Assembly: GCA_035301265.1 (NCBI GenBank)
Contig: DATGUP010000010.1
Coordinates: 23,469-87,468 of the forward strand
Reading direction: 5' to 3'
Length of the DNA stretch: 64,000 bases
From: DATGUP01 sp035301265
GTDB lineage: Bacteria > Bacillota > Bacilli > Bacillales > Amphibacillaceae
Shown: positions 25,933-34,796 of the stretch, piece by piece
How the letters are laid out: every line of letters begins with the position of its first letter
Position numbering within the stretch: position 1 is the first letter of the stretch
Program-made: the position numbers and the translations under genes
Notes under the pieces: generated by a model
What the model was told of the DNA's origin: nothing
Database searches by the model: none
Seen by the model: only the letters and a program-made list of their open reading frames with translations

Positions 25933-26913
25933 ATGGAACAAAAAGCAGATTATCAAGTATTATTGTATTACAAATATGTGCCAATTGAAGATCCTGAGGA
26001 ATATGCTGCCGAACACCTCGAGTTTTGTAAAAGTCTCGGACTAAAAGGACGCATCCTCGTTGCAAAAGAAGGGATTAACGGGACAGTGTCCGGACCGCGT
26101 GAGCAAACGCAAAAATATATGGATACGATGCATCAAGATCCGCGCTTTCACGACATGGTTTTCAAAGTTGATGCTCATGATGGTCATGCCTTTAAAAAAA
26201 TGCATGTGCGACACCGTCCCGAGCTCGTCACATTGCGCTTGGAAGAAGACATCGATCCAAACGAATTAACCGGTGAATATTTAGAGCCAAAAGAATTTTA
26301 TGAAGCCATACAGGATGAGGATACCGTCGTTCTCGATGCTCGCAATGACTATGAATATGATCTCGGGCATTTTCGCGGAGCCATTCGTCCGGATATAAGG
26401 ACATTTCGCGAGTTGCCAGGATGGGTTCGAGAAAACAAACACCTTTTAGAAGGCAAAAAACGCATCGTAGCGTATTGTACAGGCGGTATTCGTTGTGAAA
26501 AATTTACCGGCTGGTTAATTAGAGAAGGATTCGAAAATGTCGGACAGCTAAAAGGAGGCATCCTCACTTACGGGAAAGACCCGGACGTGCAAGGTGAATT
26601 GTGGGATGGGAAATGCTACGTCTTTGACGAACGGATTTCTGTGCCGATCAATCGGAAAGAACACGTCGTTGTCGGCAGAGACTATTTTGACGGGAAGCCA
26701 TGTGAACGCTACGTCAACTGTGCCAACCCGGACTGTAACAAGCAAATTCTCTGCTCCGAAGAAAACGAATATAAATATATGCGTAGCTGCAGTCACGAAT
26801 GCCGTGTAAGCCCGAATAACCTTTATGTCAAAGAGCACGGATTGACAAAAAACGAGATCCAAAAACGACTCGATGCCATTGCCGAAGAAGACGGAATCAA
26901 GCAAGAAGCATAA
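25933..26913 (+). CDS. trhO: tRNA uridine(34) hydroxylase, rhodanese-domain protein
   Basis: A 326-residue cytosolic enzyme of the TrhO (YceA) family, which hydroxylates wobble uridine in tRNA using O2. An N-terminal UPF0176-type domain (LLYYKYVPIEDPEEYAAEHL, KEGINGTVSG) precedes a rhodanese domain with active loop YCTGGIRCEKFTGWL; a Cys-rich tail (CANPDCNKQILCSEE, RSCSHECR) may bind zinc. I use the ATG at 25933, seven codons into the open frame, based on family starts (MEQ-ADYQVLLYYKY). Confidence 0.88.
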   Translation: MEQKADYQVLLYYKYVPIEDPEEYAAEHLEFCKSLGLKGRILVAKEGINGTVSGPREQTQKYMDTMHQDPRFHDMVFKVDAHDGHAFKKMHVRHRPELVTLRLEEDIDPNELTGEYLEPKEFYEAIQDEDTVVLDARNDYEYDLGHFRGAIRPDIRTFRELPGWVRENKHLLEGKKRIVAYCTGGIRCEKFTGWLIREGFENVGQLKGGILTYGKDPDVQGELWDGKCYVFDERISVPINRKEHVVVGRDYFDGKPCERYVNCANPDCNKQILCSEENEYKYMRSCSHECRVSPNNLYVKEHGLTKNEIQKRLDAIAEEDGIKQEA

Positions 26914-26921
26914 ATCATGAA

Positions 26922-26953
26922 AAAAAGACGTCCACTTCAAGGGCGTCTTTTTC
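26922..26953 (+). terminator. Terminator after trhO
   Basis: Stem AAAAAGACG-CC / GG-CGTCTTTTT with T-run. Confidence 0.82.
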
Positions 26954-27035
26954 TGTATGTTCCGGTTTGATTGGAAAAGACGAAATTTTTTGATGATATG
27001 ATGCTTTTTTTGTTATGATGGGAAAAAAGGAGCTG

Positions 27036-27524
27036 ATGGCTATTCATATTTATGATTTTTCTCCTCAAACAATGGATGGTAAGCGAAAATCCTTAGCTGA
27101 TTACAAAGGAAAAGTCATGCTGATCGTCAATACAGCGAGTAAATGCGGATTTACTCCGCAGTTTGACGGATTGCAAAAGTTATATGATACATACAAACAG
27201 CAAGGATTGATCGTGCTTGGCTTTCCGTGCAACCAGTTTGCCAGACAAGATCCAGGTACAAATAAAGATATCGAACAATTTTGCCGGAAAAATTATGGCG
27301 TTACCTTTCCCATGTTCAGCAAAGTGGACGTCAAAGGTGCCCATGCTGATCCCCTCTTCGTCTACTTGACACAGGAGGCAAAAGGCATGTTGACGAAAGA
27401 CATCAAATGGAATTTTACAAAGTTTTTGATCGCTAGAAACGGTGACGTTGTGGACCGGTTCGCCCCGCAGACGAAGCCGGAAAACTTAAAGGATGCGATC
27501 GAAAGGACACTAGCAACATCGTAA
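27036..27524 (+). CDS. Glutathione peroxidase-family thiol peroxidase
   Basis: A 162-residue cytosolic peroxidase. The peroxidatic Cys37 is in NTASKCGFTPQ, the Gln in FPCNQF and the Trp-Asn in IKWNFTKFL complete the GPx tetrad. Because Bacillaceae use bacillithiol and thioredoxin, the reductant is probably not glutathione. The ATG at 27036 has AAAGGAG five bases upstream; an ATG seven codons earlier lies before the site. Confidence 0.9.
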   Translation: MAIHIYDFSPQTMDGKRKSLADYKGKVMLIVNTASKCGFTPQFDGLQKLYDTYKQQGLIVLGFPCNQFARQDPGTNKDIEQFCRKNYGVTFPMFSKVDVKGAHADPLFVYLTQEAKGMLTKDIKWNFTKFLIARNGDVVDRFAPQTKPENLKDAIERTLATS

Positions 27525-27791
27525 TTTTTCCATGCGTGATTTTACACTGATTATGTTTTAAAAAAACGCGAAAACACGGTTCACAGAAAAGAATACATCC
27601 GAAAAACCGCTGATGAAACGCGTCCCACAGATGCCTTCAAGCTGATAGGCGCCTGAATGCAATAAAGCCATATTTTGATAACCAATGATATTTAATCGCT
27701 CGATCATTGGCTGCCAGATCATCATCCAGATCCGCAACAAACGAGCCAAATTGATAGAGATTATAGGTAATTTAATGGAGAGTGATCTAAA

Positions 27792-28409
27792 ATGGAACCT
27801 AAATGGCTTGAATGGGCAAAACAATTACAATCCATCGCACAGGCAGGCTTAACTTATTCAAAAGATAAGTATGACATTGAAAGGTTTGAAATGATAAGAG
27901 ATATTAGTGTTGACATGCTATCTCAACAAACAAAAATAAATAAAACTGTTATAAAAGAATTATTTGCCAATGAGACAGGCTACGCCACTCCTAAGGTTGA
28001 TGTAAGAGCAGTTGTTTTCAAAGATAATAAAATTTTAATGGTTAAAGAAGAAGATGATGATGTTTGGGCTTTGCCAGGAGGATGGGCTGATATTGGTCTG
28101 TCGCCAAGCGAAGTTGCAGTAAAAGAAGTGCAAGAAGAGTCGGGATTTAAAGTAAAGGCGACAAAATTAATCGGTGTATTTGATAAAAAGTTTCATTCGC
28201 ACCCACCTTCTGCCTATCACGTTTATAAATTATTTATTCAATGTGAAATCATTGGAGGAAAACCAGAAACAGGTTTAGAAACAAGTGCAGTTAATTTCTT
28301 TGCTGCAAAAGAATTGCCGCCCTTATCAGTAGCAAGAAATACTGAATCACAAATACGATGGGCTTTTGATCATTTACACAACCCAAAACAAGCTGTATAC
28401 CTTGATTAA
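27792..28409 (+). CDS. NUDIX hydrolase with N-terminal helical domain
   Basis: A 205-residue protein: an N-terminal helical segment (about residues 1-65, WLEWAKQLQSIAQAGLTYS) of the type found in ADP-ribose pyrophosphatase-like NUDIX proteins, then the NUDIX fold with box GGWADIGLSPSEVAVKEVQE followed by ESG. The box has Lys-Glu in place of the usual Arg-Glu. The coding sequence is visibly more AT-rich than its neighbours (many AAA, AAT, TTA codons), which suggests later acquisition. The ribosome site (GGAGAG) is about ten bases upstream. Confidence 0.82.
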   Translation: MEPKWLEWAKQLQSIAQAGLTYSKDKYDIERFEMIRDISVDMLSQQTKINKTVIKELFANETGYATPKVDVRAVVFKDNKILMVKEEDDDVWALPGGWADIGLSPSEVAVKEVQEESGFKVKATKLIGVFDKKFHSHPPSAYHVYKLFIQCEIIGGKPETGLETSAVNFFAAKELPPLSVARNTESQIRWAFDHLHNPKQAVYLD

Positions 28410-28514
28410 ATCCTTAGGTTTCGGAATCGTTTTTACCAGCGGGTAACGTATTCCAGCTCTTTAACAGCTTGTTAAGTATAGTTATTAACTACACTAGGTG
28501 CGACTGCCCGCCAC

Positions 28515-28546
28515 ACAAAAATGCGAGCACCTTCATGGTGCCCGCA
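28515..28546 (-). terminator. Terminator after proS
   Basis: On the minus strand, stem GCGGGCACC / GGTGCTCGC with a 6-base loop is followed by ATTTTTG. Confidence 0.75.
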
Positions 28547-28606
28547 GCTAACATTTTCCGCCTTGTATAAGTATAGCGATGGGACTCCCCTCGACTCCCG
28601 TGTTGT

Positions 28607-30046
28607 CTAATATGCCTTGGCCCAGTATACCATTTCTTTGGCCTTCTTGCCGCAACAGACGCATGTATCCGCCACCTTTTCCTGCTCAAACGGAATGCAG
28701 CGGGATGTGGCGGATGTTGCTTCCTTAATCTTTTCTTCACAGGCTGTATCGCCGCACCACATCGCCTTAATGAAGCCAGGAGTTTCGTCAAGATTCCGGG
28801 CAAATTCGTCCATGTCCACGGCAGTTGTCGTTGTTTCTTCGCGATGGGCAAGAGCTTTATCGTACAGGTTTTGCTGGATCTCTTCAAGCAATGCAGGCAG
28901 ACGGTTATCCAGCTCATTCCGGGGGACAAATGTCTTCTCACCTGTATCGCGCCGCACGAGAACAACCTGATTTTTCTCAATATCTTTCGGACCGATTTCG
29001 ATACGGACTGGGATTCCTTTCATTTCGTATTCATTAAACTTCCAGCCTGGCATTTTGTCGCTTGCATCAATGTCAACACGGACAAGGTCCTGCAGCTGAT
29101 CTCGCAAGGCATACGCTTGATCAAGCACACCTTCTTTATGCTGGGCAACAGGGACGATCATTGCTTGTGTCGGCGCAATTCTTGGCGGAATCACTAGCCC
29201 GCGATTGTCGCCATGCACCATGATCAAGCCGCCAATAATCCGCGTGGACATGCCCCAGGACGTTTGGTGCACAGGCTTTTGCTCACCGTTTTCATCGAGA
29301 AAACGAATGTCAAACGCCTCGGCAAAACCTGTGCCGAAATAGTGCGATGTGCCTGATTGCAACGCTTTTCCATCATGCATTAAACTTTCAATCGTCAACG
29401 TATATTCAGCGCCAGCAAATTTCTCTTTCTCGGTTTTCCGTCCTTTGACAACCGGGATGGCTAAATAGTTTTCGCAAACATCGGCGTAAATATCAAGCAT
29501 CTGTCTTGTTTCTTGCTCTGCTTCTTCACCTGTTGCGTGGCACGTATGACCTTCTTGCCATAAAAATTCGAGTGAGCGCAGAAATGGCCGCGTTGTTTTT
29601 TCCCAGCGAACAACGTTGCTCCATTGGTTGTACAGTTTTGGCAGATCGCGATAAGAGTTGATCGTTTTCGCATAATATTCGCCGAAGAGAACTTCAGAGG
29701 TTGGGCGTACACAAACACGCTCGTTCAGTTCTTCCTCTCCACCGTGTGTCACCCAGGCAACTTCCGGCGCAAATCCTTCAATATGGTCTTTTTCCTTCTG
29801 CAGCAGGCTTTCCGGGATGAAGAGCGGAAACGATACGTTAGAATGGCCGGTTTCTTTAAATTTCCGATCCAGTTCATTGCGAATATTTTCCCAAATCGCG
29901 AATCCGTACGGCTTGATGATCATCGTTCCGCGAACAGGTCCGTAATCAACGAGCTCGGCTTGTTTAACGACATCGGTATACCATTGGGCAAAATCGTCTT
30001 CCATGGCCGTTACTTTTTCCACAAACTGCTTATCTTTTTGACCCAT
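28607..30046 (-). CDS. proS: Prolyl-tRNA synthetase, archaeal/eukaryotic-type (ProS type 3)
   Basis: A 479-residue class II synthetase that lacks the editing insertion of the bacterial type. Motif 2 and 3 regions are visible (EVLFGEYYAKTI, RFYEW-like FLWQEGHTCHA, GLVIPPRIAP), and the C-terminal domain has zinc-type cysteines (MWCGDTACEEKIKEAT, TCVCCGKKAKEM) before the family-typical tail VYWAKAY. The frame opens at 30100, but those codons overlap the T-box terminator; the third of three consecutive ATGs (30046) stands six bases after GAGGTG. Expression should respond to uncharged tRNA-Pro through the leader. Confidence 0.93.
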   Translation of the reverse strand: MGQKDKQFVEKVTAMEDDFAQWYTDVVKQAELVDYGPVRGTMIIKPYGFAIWENIRNELDRKFKETGHSNVSFPLFIPESLLQKEKDHIEGFAPEVAWVTHGGEEELNERVCVRPTSEVLFGEYYAKTINSYRDLPKLYNQWSNVVRWEKTTRPFLRSLEFLWQEGHTCHATGEEAEQETRQMLDIYADVCENYLAIPVVKGRKTEKEKFAGAEYTLTIESLMHDGKALQSGTSHYFGTGFAEAFDIRFLDENGEQKPVHQTSWGMSTRIIGGLIMVHGDNRGLVIPPRIAPTQAMIVPVAQHKEGVLDQAYALRDQLQDLVRVDIDASDKMPGWKFNEYEMKGIPVRIEIGPKDIEKNQVVLVRRDTGEKTFVPRNELDNRLPALLEEIQQNLYDKALAHREETTTTAVDMDEFARNLDETPGFIKAMWCGDTACEEKIKEATSATSRCIPFEQEKVADTCVCCGKKAKEMVYWAKAY

Positions 30047-30084
30047 CATCATCACCTCATTTTTATTCATATCGTTTTCGGACA

Positions 30085-30336
30085 TAAAAAAATCCTCCAT
30101 CCGCGAAGGGACCGAGGTTTGGTGGTACCACCCTTGTTTGCTGCTTTTTGAAAAAACAGCACACTTCTTTAGATAACGGCAAACACCGCGCGCACCAGAA
30201 AAATACTTTCCCGGCTTGCGAACTCCAAGGCAGGTTCCAACAGGGGTCTTTGGAAACTCACAGCATCCGTTTCCTCTCTGGAAAAGACCGCACCGCTGTA
30301 CTAGTCCTTTTCATCGTTTCGTATATGTTTATGTAC
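30085..30336 (-). promoter_or_regulatory. T-box riboswitch controlling proS
   Basis: The minus-strand leader contains the T-box antiterminator bulge sequence AAGGGTGGTACCACC (near 30121-30138), a long stem I region upstream (with the GTGCGGTC and AGAGAGG elements), and a final terminator, CCTCGGTCC / GGATGGAGG, followed by six T. The terminator lies just before proS. Uncharged tRNA-Pro should stabilise the antiterminator. Confidence 0.85.
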
Positions 30337-30365
30337 AATATATAAGGAGACATTAGTAAAGTCAA
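30337..30365 (-). promoter_or_regulatory. Promoter of the proS T-box transcript
   Basis: TTGACT (30360-30365), a 17-base spacer, and TATATT (30337-30342), reading on the minus strand, immediately upstream of the T-box. Confidence 0.75.
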
Positions 30366-30400
30366 GGTTTCTGATAGAATGCATTTTTGAAGTAGGTTAT

Positions 30401-30441
30401 TTAAAAAAGCTTGTAGATGAAGAAATTAATCTACAAGCTTT
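30401..30441 (-). terminator. Terminator after pncA
   Basis: Perfect 13-base stem AAAGCTTGTAGAT / ATCTACAAGCTTT; on the minus strand it is followed by a T-run. Confidence 0.88.
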
Positions 30442-30455
30442 GGTATATGCTACCA

Positions 30456-31010
30456 TTACACGACTTTTCCGCCGAGGGTATTTTCAAAATGTGCAAGTGC
30501 AAAATCATGTCCAGCGGCATTAAAGCTCGCCACGCCGTCTTTATGGACGACAATGTCAAACCCTTTGTTATATGCATCGACAGCTGTGTGCAAAATACAA
30601 ATGTCGGTGCAAACGCCGACTAAATGCACTTCCGTGATTCCGCGCTCGCGCAGTTTTATTTCCAGATCGGTCCCGGCAAACGCACTGTAACGCGTTTTAT
30701 CAAAATAATATACGTTGTCTTTATGTTTATTTTCTTCGTAAACATCCGCCAGCTTGCCGTATAAATCCCGTCCCGGCGTGCCGATAATATTATGCGGCGG
30801 AAACAATTGGGATTCAGGATGGTGCTCATCCCCATCCTCATGTGCATCAATACCAAAGGCGACGAAGTCTCCCGCTTCGATAAATTCTCTTGTAATTGCG
30901 ACAATGCTTTCCTCAAGCGCCTGTCCGGGCGCTCCGCATGTCAGCTTCCCGTCCTCTGCGACAAAATCGTATGTGTAGTCAATGTTCAAAAGCGCACGCT
31001 TCCCCATCAT
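30456..31010 (-). CDS. pncA: Nicotinamidase / isochorismatase-family hydrolase
   Basis: A 184-residue enzyme that deamidates nicotinamide to nicotinate for NAD salvage. The expected catalytic triad is visible: Asp in LLNIDYTYDF, Lys in YFDKTRYSAF and Cys in GVCTDICILHTA; metal ligands lie in FGIDAHEDGDEHHPES. The start is one of two adjacent ATGs after GGGAGGATC; 31010 is given. The 84-base upstream extension of the frame overlaps the previous gene and is unlikely. It is probably co-transcribed with the small gene upstream. Confidence 0.9.
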   Translation of the reverse strand: MMGKRALLNIDYTYDFVAEDGKLTCGAPGQALEESIVAITREFIEAGDFVAFGIDAHEDGDEHHPESQLFPPHNIIGTPGRDLYGKLADVYEENKHKDNVYYFDKTRYSAFAGTDLEIKLRERGITEVHLVGVCTDICILHTAVDAYNKGFDIVVHKDGVASFNAAGHDFALAHFENTLGGKVV

Positions 31011-31026
31011 GAGATCCTCCCTTTTC

Positions 31027-31317
31027 TTAGGTTTCTCCTCGTCTATTCCGTTCGGCGAGCGGATCAAATCCGTCACCAACCATCTTAAACGCATCTTTTC
31101 CTTCGTTCAGCTCTGATACGAAAACATGCCAGTTGGCCGCATTAACCGCGACTAAAAACAACCTGTTCAACACATCCGGGTCATTCAAATGCATGATTTT
31201 CTTCTGTATGTCTTCCGGAATTTGGCCAAAACGCATTTGCACAAGTCCGAGCAAATCCTCTTTTTCCGCTTGGGTTATCGTCTCATACCGGTTGTTATGC
31301 TCATGATCAAAACTCAC
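31027..31317 (-). CDS. Small soluble protein, function unknown
   Basis: Ninety-six residues from a GTG start with an ideal AAGGAGG site seven bases upstream. It is mostly helical and charged (EKEDLLGLVQMRFGQIPEDI, then DPDVLNRLFLVAVNAANWHVF). No membrane or metal motif is visible. It precedes pncA by 16 bases, so a shared transcript is likely. I do not recognise the family. Confidence 0.6.
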   Translation of the reverse strand: MSFDHEHNNRYETITQAEKEDLLGLVQMRFGQIPEDIQKKIMHLNDPDVLNRLFLVAVNAANWHVFVSELNEGKDAFKMVGDGFDPLAERNRRGET

Positions 31318-31402
31318 AAAACATCCTCCTTAATGATCGTTCATCCCTCCCCCTTATTAGCATTCTCTTTTGACAAAGGTTATAAACCTTTGATAACCAT
31401 GA

Positions 31403-32230
31403 TCAGTCCGTTTCCACTTTAATTGTATGAGCATCGCCATATTTTCTTTCTGCAGCGTGATAGGTCGGGCCGACTTTGTCCGTGTAAGTAAAGCCGTGTT
31501 CGATCGCTGTTGTTACAAACGCCTTGGCCATTCGGACTGCTTCTGGGGCTGTTTTTCCTTTGGCCATATAGGCAGCAATAGCAGCAGAATATGTGCAGCC
31601 GGCTCCGCTCGTATTGACTGTATCAATGCGCGGGGCTGCAAAAGTTGTAACTGTTTGGCCATCATAAAGGACATCCACCGCAGGCCCTGTCAATCTTCCA
31701 CCTTTTACCAATACATAATCTGGTCCCAACTGATGCAAATCAACTGCTGCTTGACGTAAATCCGCAACTGTTTTTAAGTCACGATCGCCTAAAAGAACCG
31801 ATGCTTCCGGCATATTCGGCGTGATGACCGTCGCTAATGGCAAAAGCTTCTCTTGTAAAACGGTGACGGCGTCATCGCTAAGAAGTTTTGAATCCAATTT
31901 TCCGACCATCACCGGATCAACAACGATGCCATTAATACTAGATGCAGCAATCATATCCGCTGTTTTTTCAATGATTTCTTTGGAAAACAGCATACCCGTT
32001 TTGAGCGCGTCTGTGCCAACTTGATTCATGGCAGTAGCAAATTGCGCTTCGATCGCTTCCCATGTTTGTAAATGGACATTTTTCCCCGTCTCCGGATGTC
32101 TGCCGACAATAGCAGTCACAACGCTCATACCGTATACATCCAGTTCTTGGAACGTTTTTAAATCGGCTTGAATACCGGCGCTGCCTCCTGCTGCTGATCC
32201 TGCTATCGTGAGTACACGTGCTGGTTTCAT
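31403..32230 (-). CDS. pdxK: Pyridoxal/pyridoxine kinase, ThiD-like (PdxK)
   Basis: A 275-residue ribokinase-fold enzyme that phosphorylates vitamin B6 vitamers. The N-terminal motif LTIAGSAAGGSAGIQADLKT, the anion hole NTSGAGCTYSAA, VDVLYDG and the tail VGPTYHAAERKYG closely follow Bacillus subtilis PdxK rather than its ThiD proper. The ATG at 32230 has AAGGAG about 13 bases upstream, somewhat distant, but the next upstream codons would overlap the site. It lies 22 bases after the DUF456 gene in the same direction. Confidence 0.85.
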   Translation of the reverse strand: MKPARVLTIAGSAAGGSAGIQADLKTFQELDVYGMSVVTAIVGRHPETGKNVHLQTWEAIEAQFATAMNQVGTDALKTGMLFSKEIIEKTADMIAASSINGIVVDPVMVGKLDSKLLSDDAVTVLQEKLLPLATVITPNMPEASVLLGDRDLKTVADLRQAAVDLHQLGPDYVLVKGGRLTGPAVDVLYDGQTVTTFAAPRIDTVNTSGAGCTYSAAIAAYMAKGKTAPEAVRMAKAFVTTAIEHGFTYTDKVGPTYHAAERKYGDAHTIKVETD

Positions 32231-32252
32231 TGCCTTGAACACACTCCTTTTC

Positions 32253-32735
32253 CTAAAAGATGATTGCGAGTACAAAGCTTGCGATCATGACAAGTTGAAT
32301 CATCACCTTAGCAAATGCTCCTCCCAAAAATCCAATCAGCGAACCGATTGCAGCGCGAACAGCTTCCTGAGCTGTCCGTTTTTGCATCATTTCCACTGCC
32401 AGAACCGTTACAAAAGGAACGATGAAAATACCGAATGGTGGATAGATAAAAGAACCGGCGATGACCGCTACTCCGGCGAGCCGCTCTCCCCATTTGCTCC
32501 CACCGAATTTTTTAACAAAGTAACTGTTGGCTAAGATGTCTGCAGCAATTAGAACCATGGTCAATAATGCTGCGATCATCCAAAAGCCTACATGCAGATG
32601 GTCTGCTGCGATGGCAAACTCATAAAGCAAAAAGCCGACCCACAACACGAGCGGCGATGGAATCAGCGGATAAATAATCCCGACAAAGCTCAGCACAAAC
32701 ATCACGATAATGAGTATCCAAACAACAACCGTCAT
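32253..32735 (-). CDS. DUF456 membrane protein
   Basis: A 160-residue protein made almost wholly of membrane segments (about four to five), with the DUF456 sequence pattern of glycine-rich helices GERLAGVAVIAGSFIYPPFG and a conserved IGSLIGFLGGA. Its function is unknown. The ATG at 32735, with AGGTGG five bases before it, is chosen over a GTG three codons upstream. It sits in a minus-strand run with pdxK. Confidence 0.8.
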   Translation of the reverse strand: MTVVVWILIIVMFVLSFVGIIYPLIPSPLVLWVGFLLYEFAIAADHLHVGFWMIAALLTMVLIAADILANSYFVKKFGGSKWGERLAGVAVIAGSFIYPPFGIFIVPFVTVLAVEMMQKRTAQEAVRAAIGSLIGFLGGAFAKVMIQLVMIASFVLAIIF

Positions 32736-32796
32736 AACATCCACCTATCTCGTTTCCTGCTCGCATGAAACAACAAGTCGTCAAACGGTCCGTCGT

Positions 32797-33774
32797 CTAC
32801 TCGCCTGGAAATCGAATTCCTCGTTTATGCCGAGCTTTCTCCGACCATTTGGCTACTTGCCGGCTTCGTTCCATCCAAGCCGCATAACTTGCTGTGTCGT
32901 TTTCCTCCACCATGCGGACAAAAGCTTGCAATTCATAAACCATATCTAATGCATCTTGTTTCTGCTGCAAATGTTTCTGATCGTTCGTTTTCCGATCATA
33001 TAATGTCAATGTAGTAATCGGGGCGATATGGTCGACCGTCAATGTGCCCGCTTCACCGTGGATTTCCGACGGGATTGTCGCTTGAGCAATTTTTGAACAT
33101 AAAATCGTTACATAAAACCTCTGGTAAGTGAGGACAAGCGTGCCACTTCCATCAACTCCATTATCGAGTAACACGGGAAAATAATCGATGTCCAGTGGCT
33201 CTCCGAACAAATCAATCGCCATACTAAGCGGATAAACGCCCAAATCCATTAAAGCTCCCCCGGCATAATCCTTTGTAAACACGTTAGGTACGCGTCCGTC
33301 TTTAAAGGCATCATAGCGCGATGAATATTGCACATATTGTAAAAGTACACTCCGGATTTGTCCGATTTCTGCGAGTGCCTCGCGCAAACGGGTGTAGTTC
33401 GGGGAATACAAATGTCTAAAGCCTTCAAATACGAACACGTGATGCTTTTGTGCTGCATCTTTAACGCGTTGCCACTGTTTTTCTGTATATACAAGCGGTT
33501 TTTCACAAAAAACATGCTTTCCTTTTTCAATAGCTTTTAATATTTGCTCGACATGCATGCTGTTTGGCGATGCGATGTAAACAAAATCCACCGGTGTCTC
33601 CAGCAACCGATCGATGTCGTTAAACCACGTTTCAGCGCCATTTTCTTCGGCAAAACGTTTCGCTTTTTCTTCTGAACGTGAATAAACAGCATAAGGATTA
33701 GCCGCATTTGTTTTTTTAGCGGCGGCAATAAACGATGTTGTAATCCAACTTGTACCAATCGTTGCGAATTTCAA
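32797..33774 (-). CDS. Gfo/Idh/MocA-family NAD(P)-dependent oxidoreductase
   Basis: A 325-residue enzyme: N-terminal Rossmann domain beginning FATIGTSWITTSFIAAA, with the conserved EKP (HVFCEKPLVY) that contributes the catalytic Lys, and a C-terminal alpha/beta domain containing GGALMDLGVYPLSMAIDLFG. The substrate (sugar or polyol derivative) is unknown. I place the start at the TTG at 33774, ten bases after AAAGGA; the 25 upstream codons look non-coding. Confidence 0.85.
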   Translation of the reverse strand: MKFATIGTSWITTSFIAAAKKTNAANPYAVYSRSEEKAKRFAEENGAETWFNDIDRLLETPVDFVYIASPNSMHVEQILKAIEKGKHVFCEKPLVYTEKQWQRVKDAAQKHHVFVFEGFRHLYSPNYTRLREALAEIGQIRSVLLQYVQYSSRYDAFKDGRVPNVFTKDYAGGALMDLGVYPLSMAIDLFGEPLDIDYFPVLLDNGVDGSGTLVLTYQRFYVTILCSKIAQATIPSEIHGEAGTLTVDHIAPITTLTLYDRKTNDQKHLQQKQDALDMVYELQAFVRMVEENDTASYAAWMERSRQVAKWSEKARHKRGIRFPGE

Positions 33775-33881
33775 GATTTCTGCTTCCTTTCTTTTGTGTC
33801 GTATTTGCTTATTTGTAATGCGACCAGATTTACATTTGAGACTGATCATAGGTGCGATTTCTTTGTATTATAGCGTTTCCT

Positions 33882-34796
33882 TCACGGTCGTTCAAACGGT
33901 TTAATCAATCCGTATATCGCTTCTGTATACGGAAGTTTCAATCCCTTTTCCTCCGCTAGGCGTAGCGCGCCACCATGCAAATGTTCTACCTCAAGCATCA
34001 AGCCTTTCCGCCGGTCTTGATGCATCGATGAAGTCGCATCTTTTCCCAAACCTAAAAGCCGATCTTTAGCTACTTGTACATCCGCCTCTTCAAGTGGTAC
34101 ATCATAAGCATTAGCCAATTGCTGCATTTCTTTTAGCAGTTGTTCGGCTATCTCAAACGTTGGTGTATACTCGCGGACAGGACCGATGGGAAGATTGGTT
34201 GCTGTTGTAATCCCCGCGAAAGCATTAATGAACATATATTTCTTCCACATCTCCGAAACAACTGCATCGCTGTGAACCGCATCCATGTTCGCCGTTTCAG
34301 AAAGCGATTCCAAACGTTTGCATACTGATTCTTGTCCCGGTGCCAAGGCTCCGAAAGTCAACACATGAAAATGACCTGAATGGACAACCCAACCATGGTC
34401 ATCAAGCGTTGCCATAATATGCGCCAAACCGCCGAGCACTTTTTCCCTTCCTAACTCACGTTGCAATAGCGGAATATGTTCCATACCATTCAAAACCGGT
34501 AAAAAATAAGCGCCCGTTTCCGCCAATTTCCGTAAGTTCGGCAGTGCTTCTGATAAATGATACCCTTTCACACTGACAAACACAAGATCGACATCATCAA
34601 TGTCATCCGCACGCTGGGCGATATCAGGCTGTTCCATCACCGTCTCACCCATCGTGCTGTTGACTCGAATACCGTTTTTGCGGATTTGTGCGGCTCTTTT
34701 ATCACGAACAAGAAATGTCACCTCAGCGCCCGCCTCAGCCCAGCGTGCCCCAAAATAAGCGCCTAATGCACCTGCACCAAGCACGACGATATGCAA
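33882..34796 (-). CDS. 2-dehydropantoate 2-reductase family protein (PanE-like)
   Basis: A 304-residue reductase with Rossmann motif VVLGAGALGAYFGARWAEAG at the N-terminus and a C-terminal ApbA domain (KYMFINAFAGITTATNLPIG, then SMHQDRRKGLMLEVEHLHG). Ketopantoate reduction in pantothenate synthesis is the founding activity, but several paralogues exist in Bacillaceae, so the substrate is not certain. A strong AGGAGGGG site precedes the ATG. It is the first gene of the minus-strand run and divergent from ehuB. Confidence 0.82.
   Translation of the reverse strand: MHIVVLGAGALGAYFGARWAEAGAEVTFLVRDKRAAQIRKNGIRVNSTMGETVMEQPDIAQRADDIDDVDLVFVSVKGYHLSEALPNLRKLAETGAYFLPVLNGMEHIPLLQRELGREKVLGGLAHIMATLDDHGWVVHSGHFHVLTFGALAPGQESVCKRLESLSETANMDAVHSDAVVSEMWKKYMFINAFAGITTATNLPIGPVREYTPTFEIAEQLLKEMQQLANAYDVPLEEADVQVAKDRLLGLGKDATSSMHQDRRKGLMLEVEHLHGGALRLAEEKGLKLPYTEAIYGLIKPFERP

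Noticed and set aside
28489..28980. 163-codon minus-strand frame overlapping the proS end
   Set aside because: It is in another frame of the same strand as proS, whose zinc-type C-terminus is fully conserved; the frame passes through the proS terminator.
28607..30046. proS as a horizontally acquired archaeal gene
   Set aside because: The archaeal-type ProRS is common in Firmicutes and related bacteria, and here it has a native T-box leader, so no recent transfer needs to be assumed.
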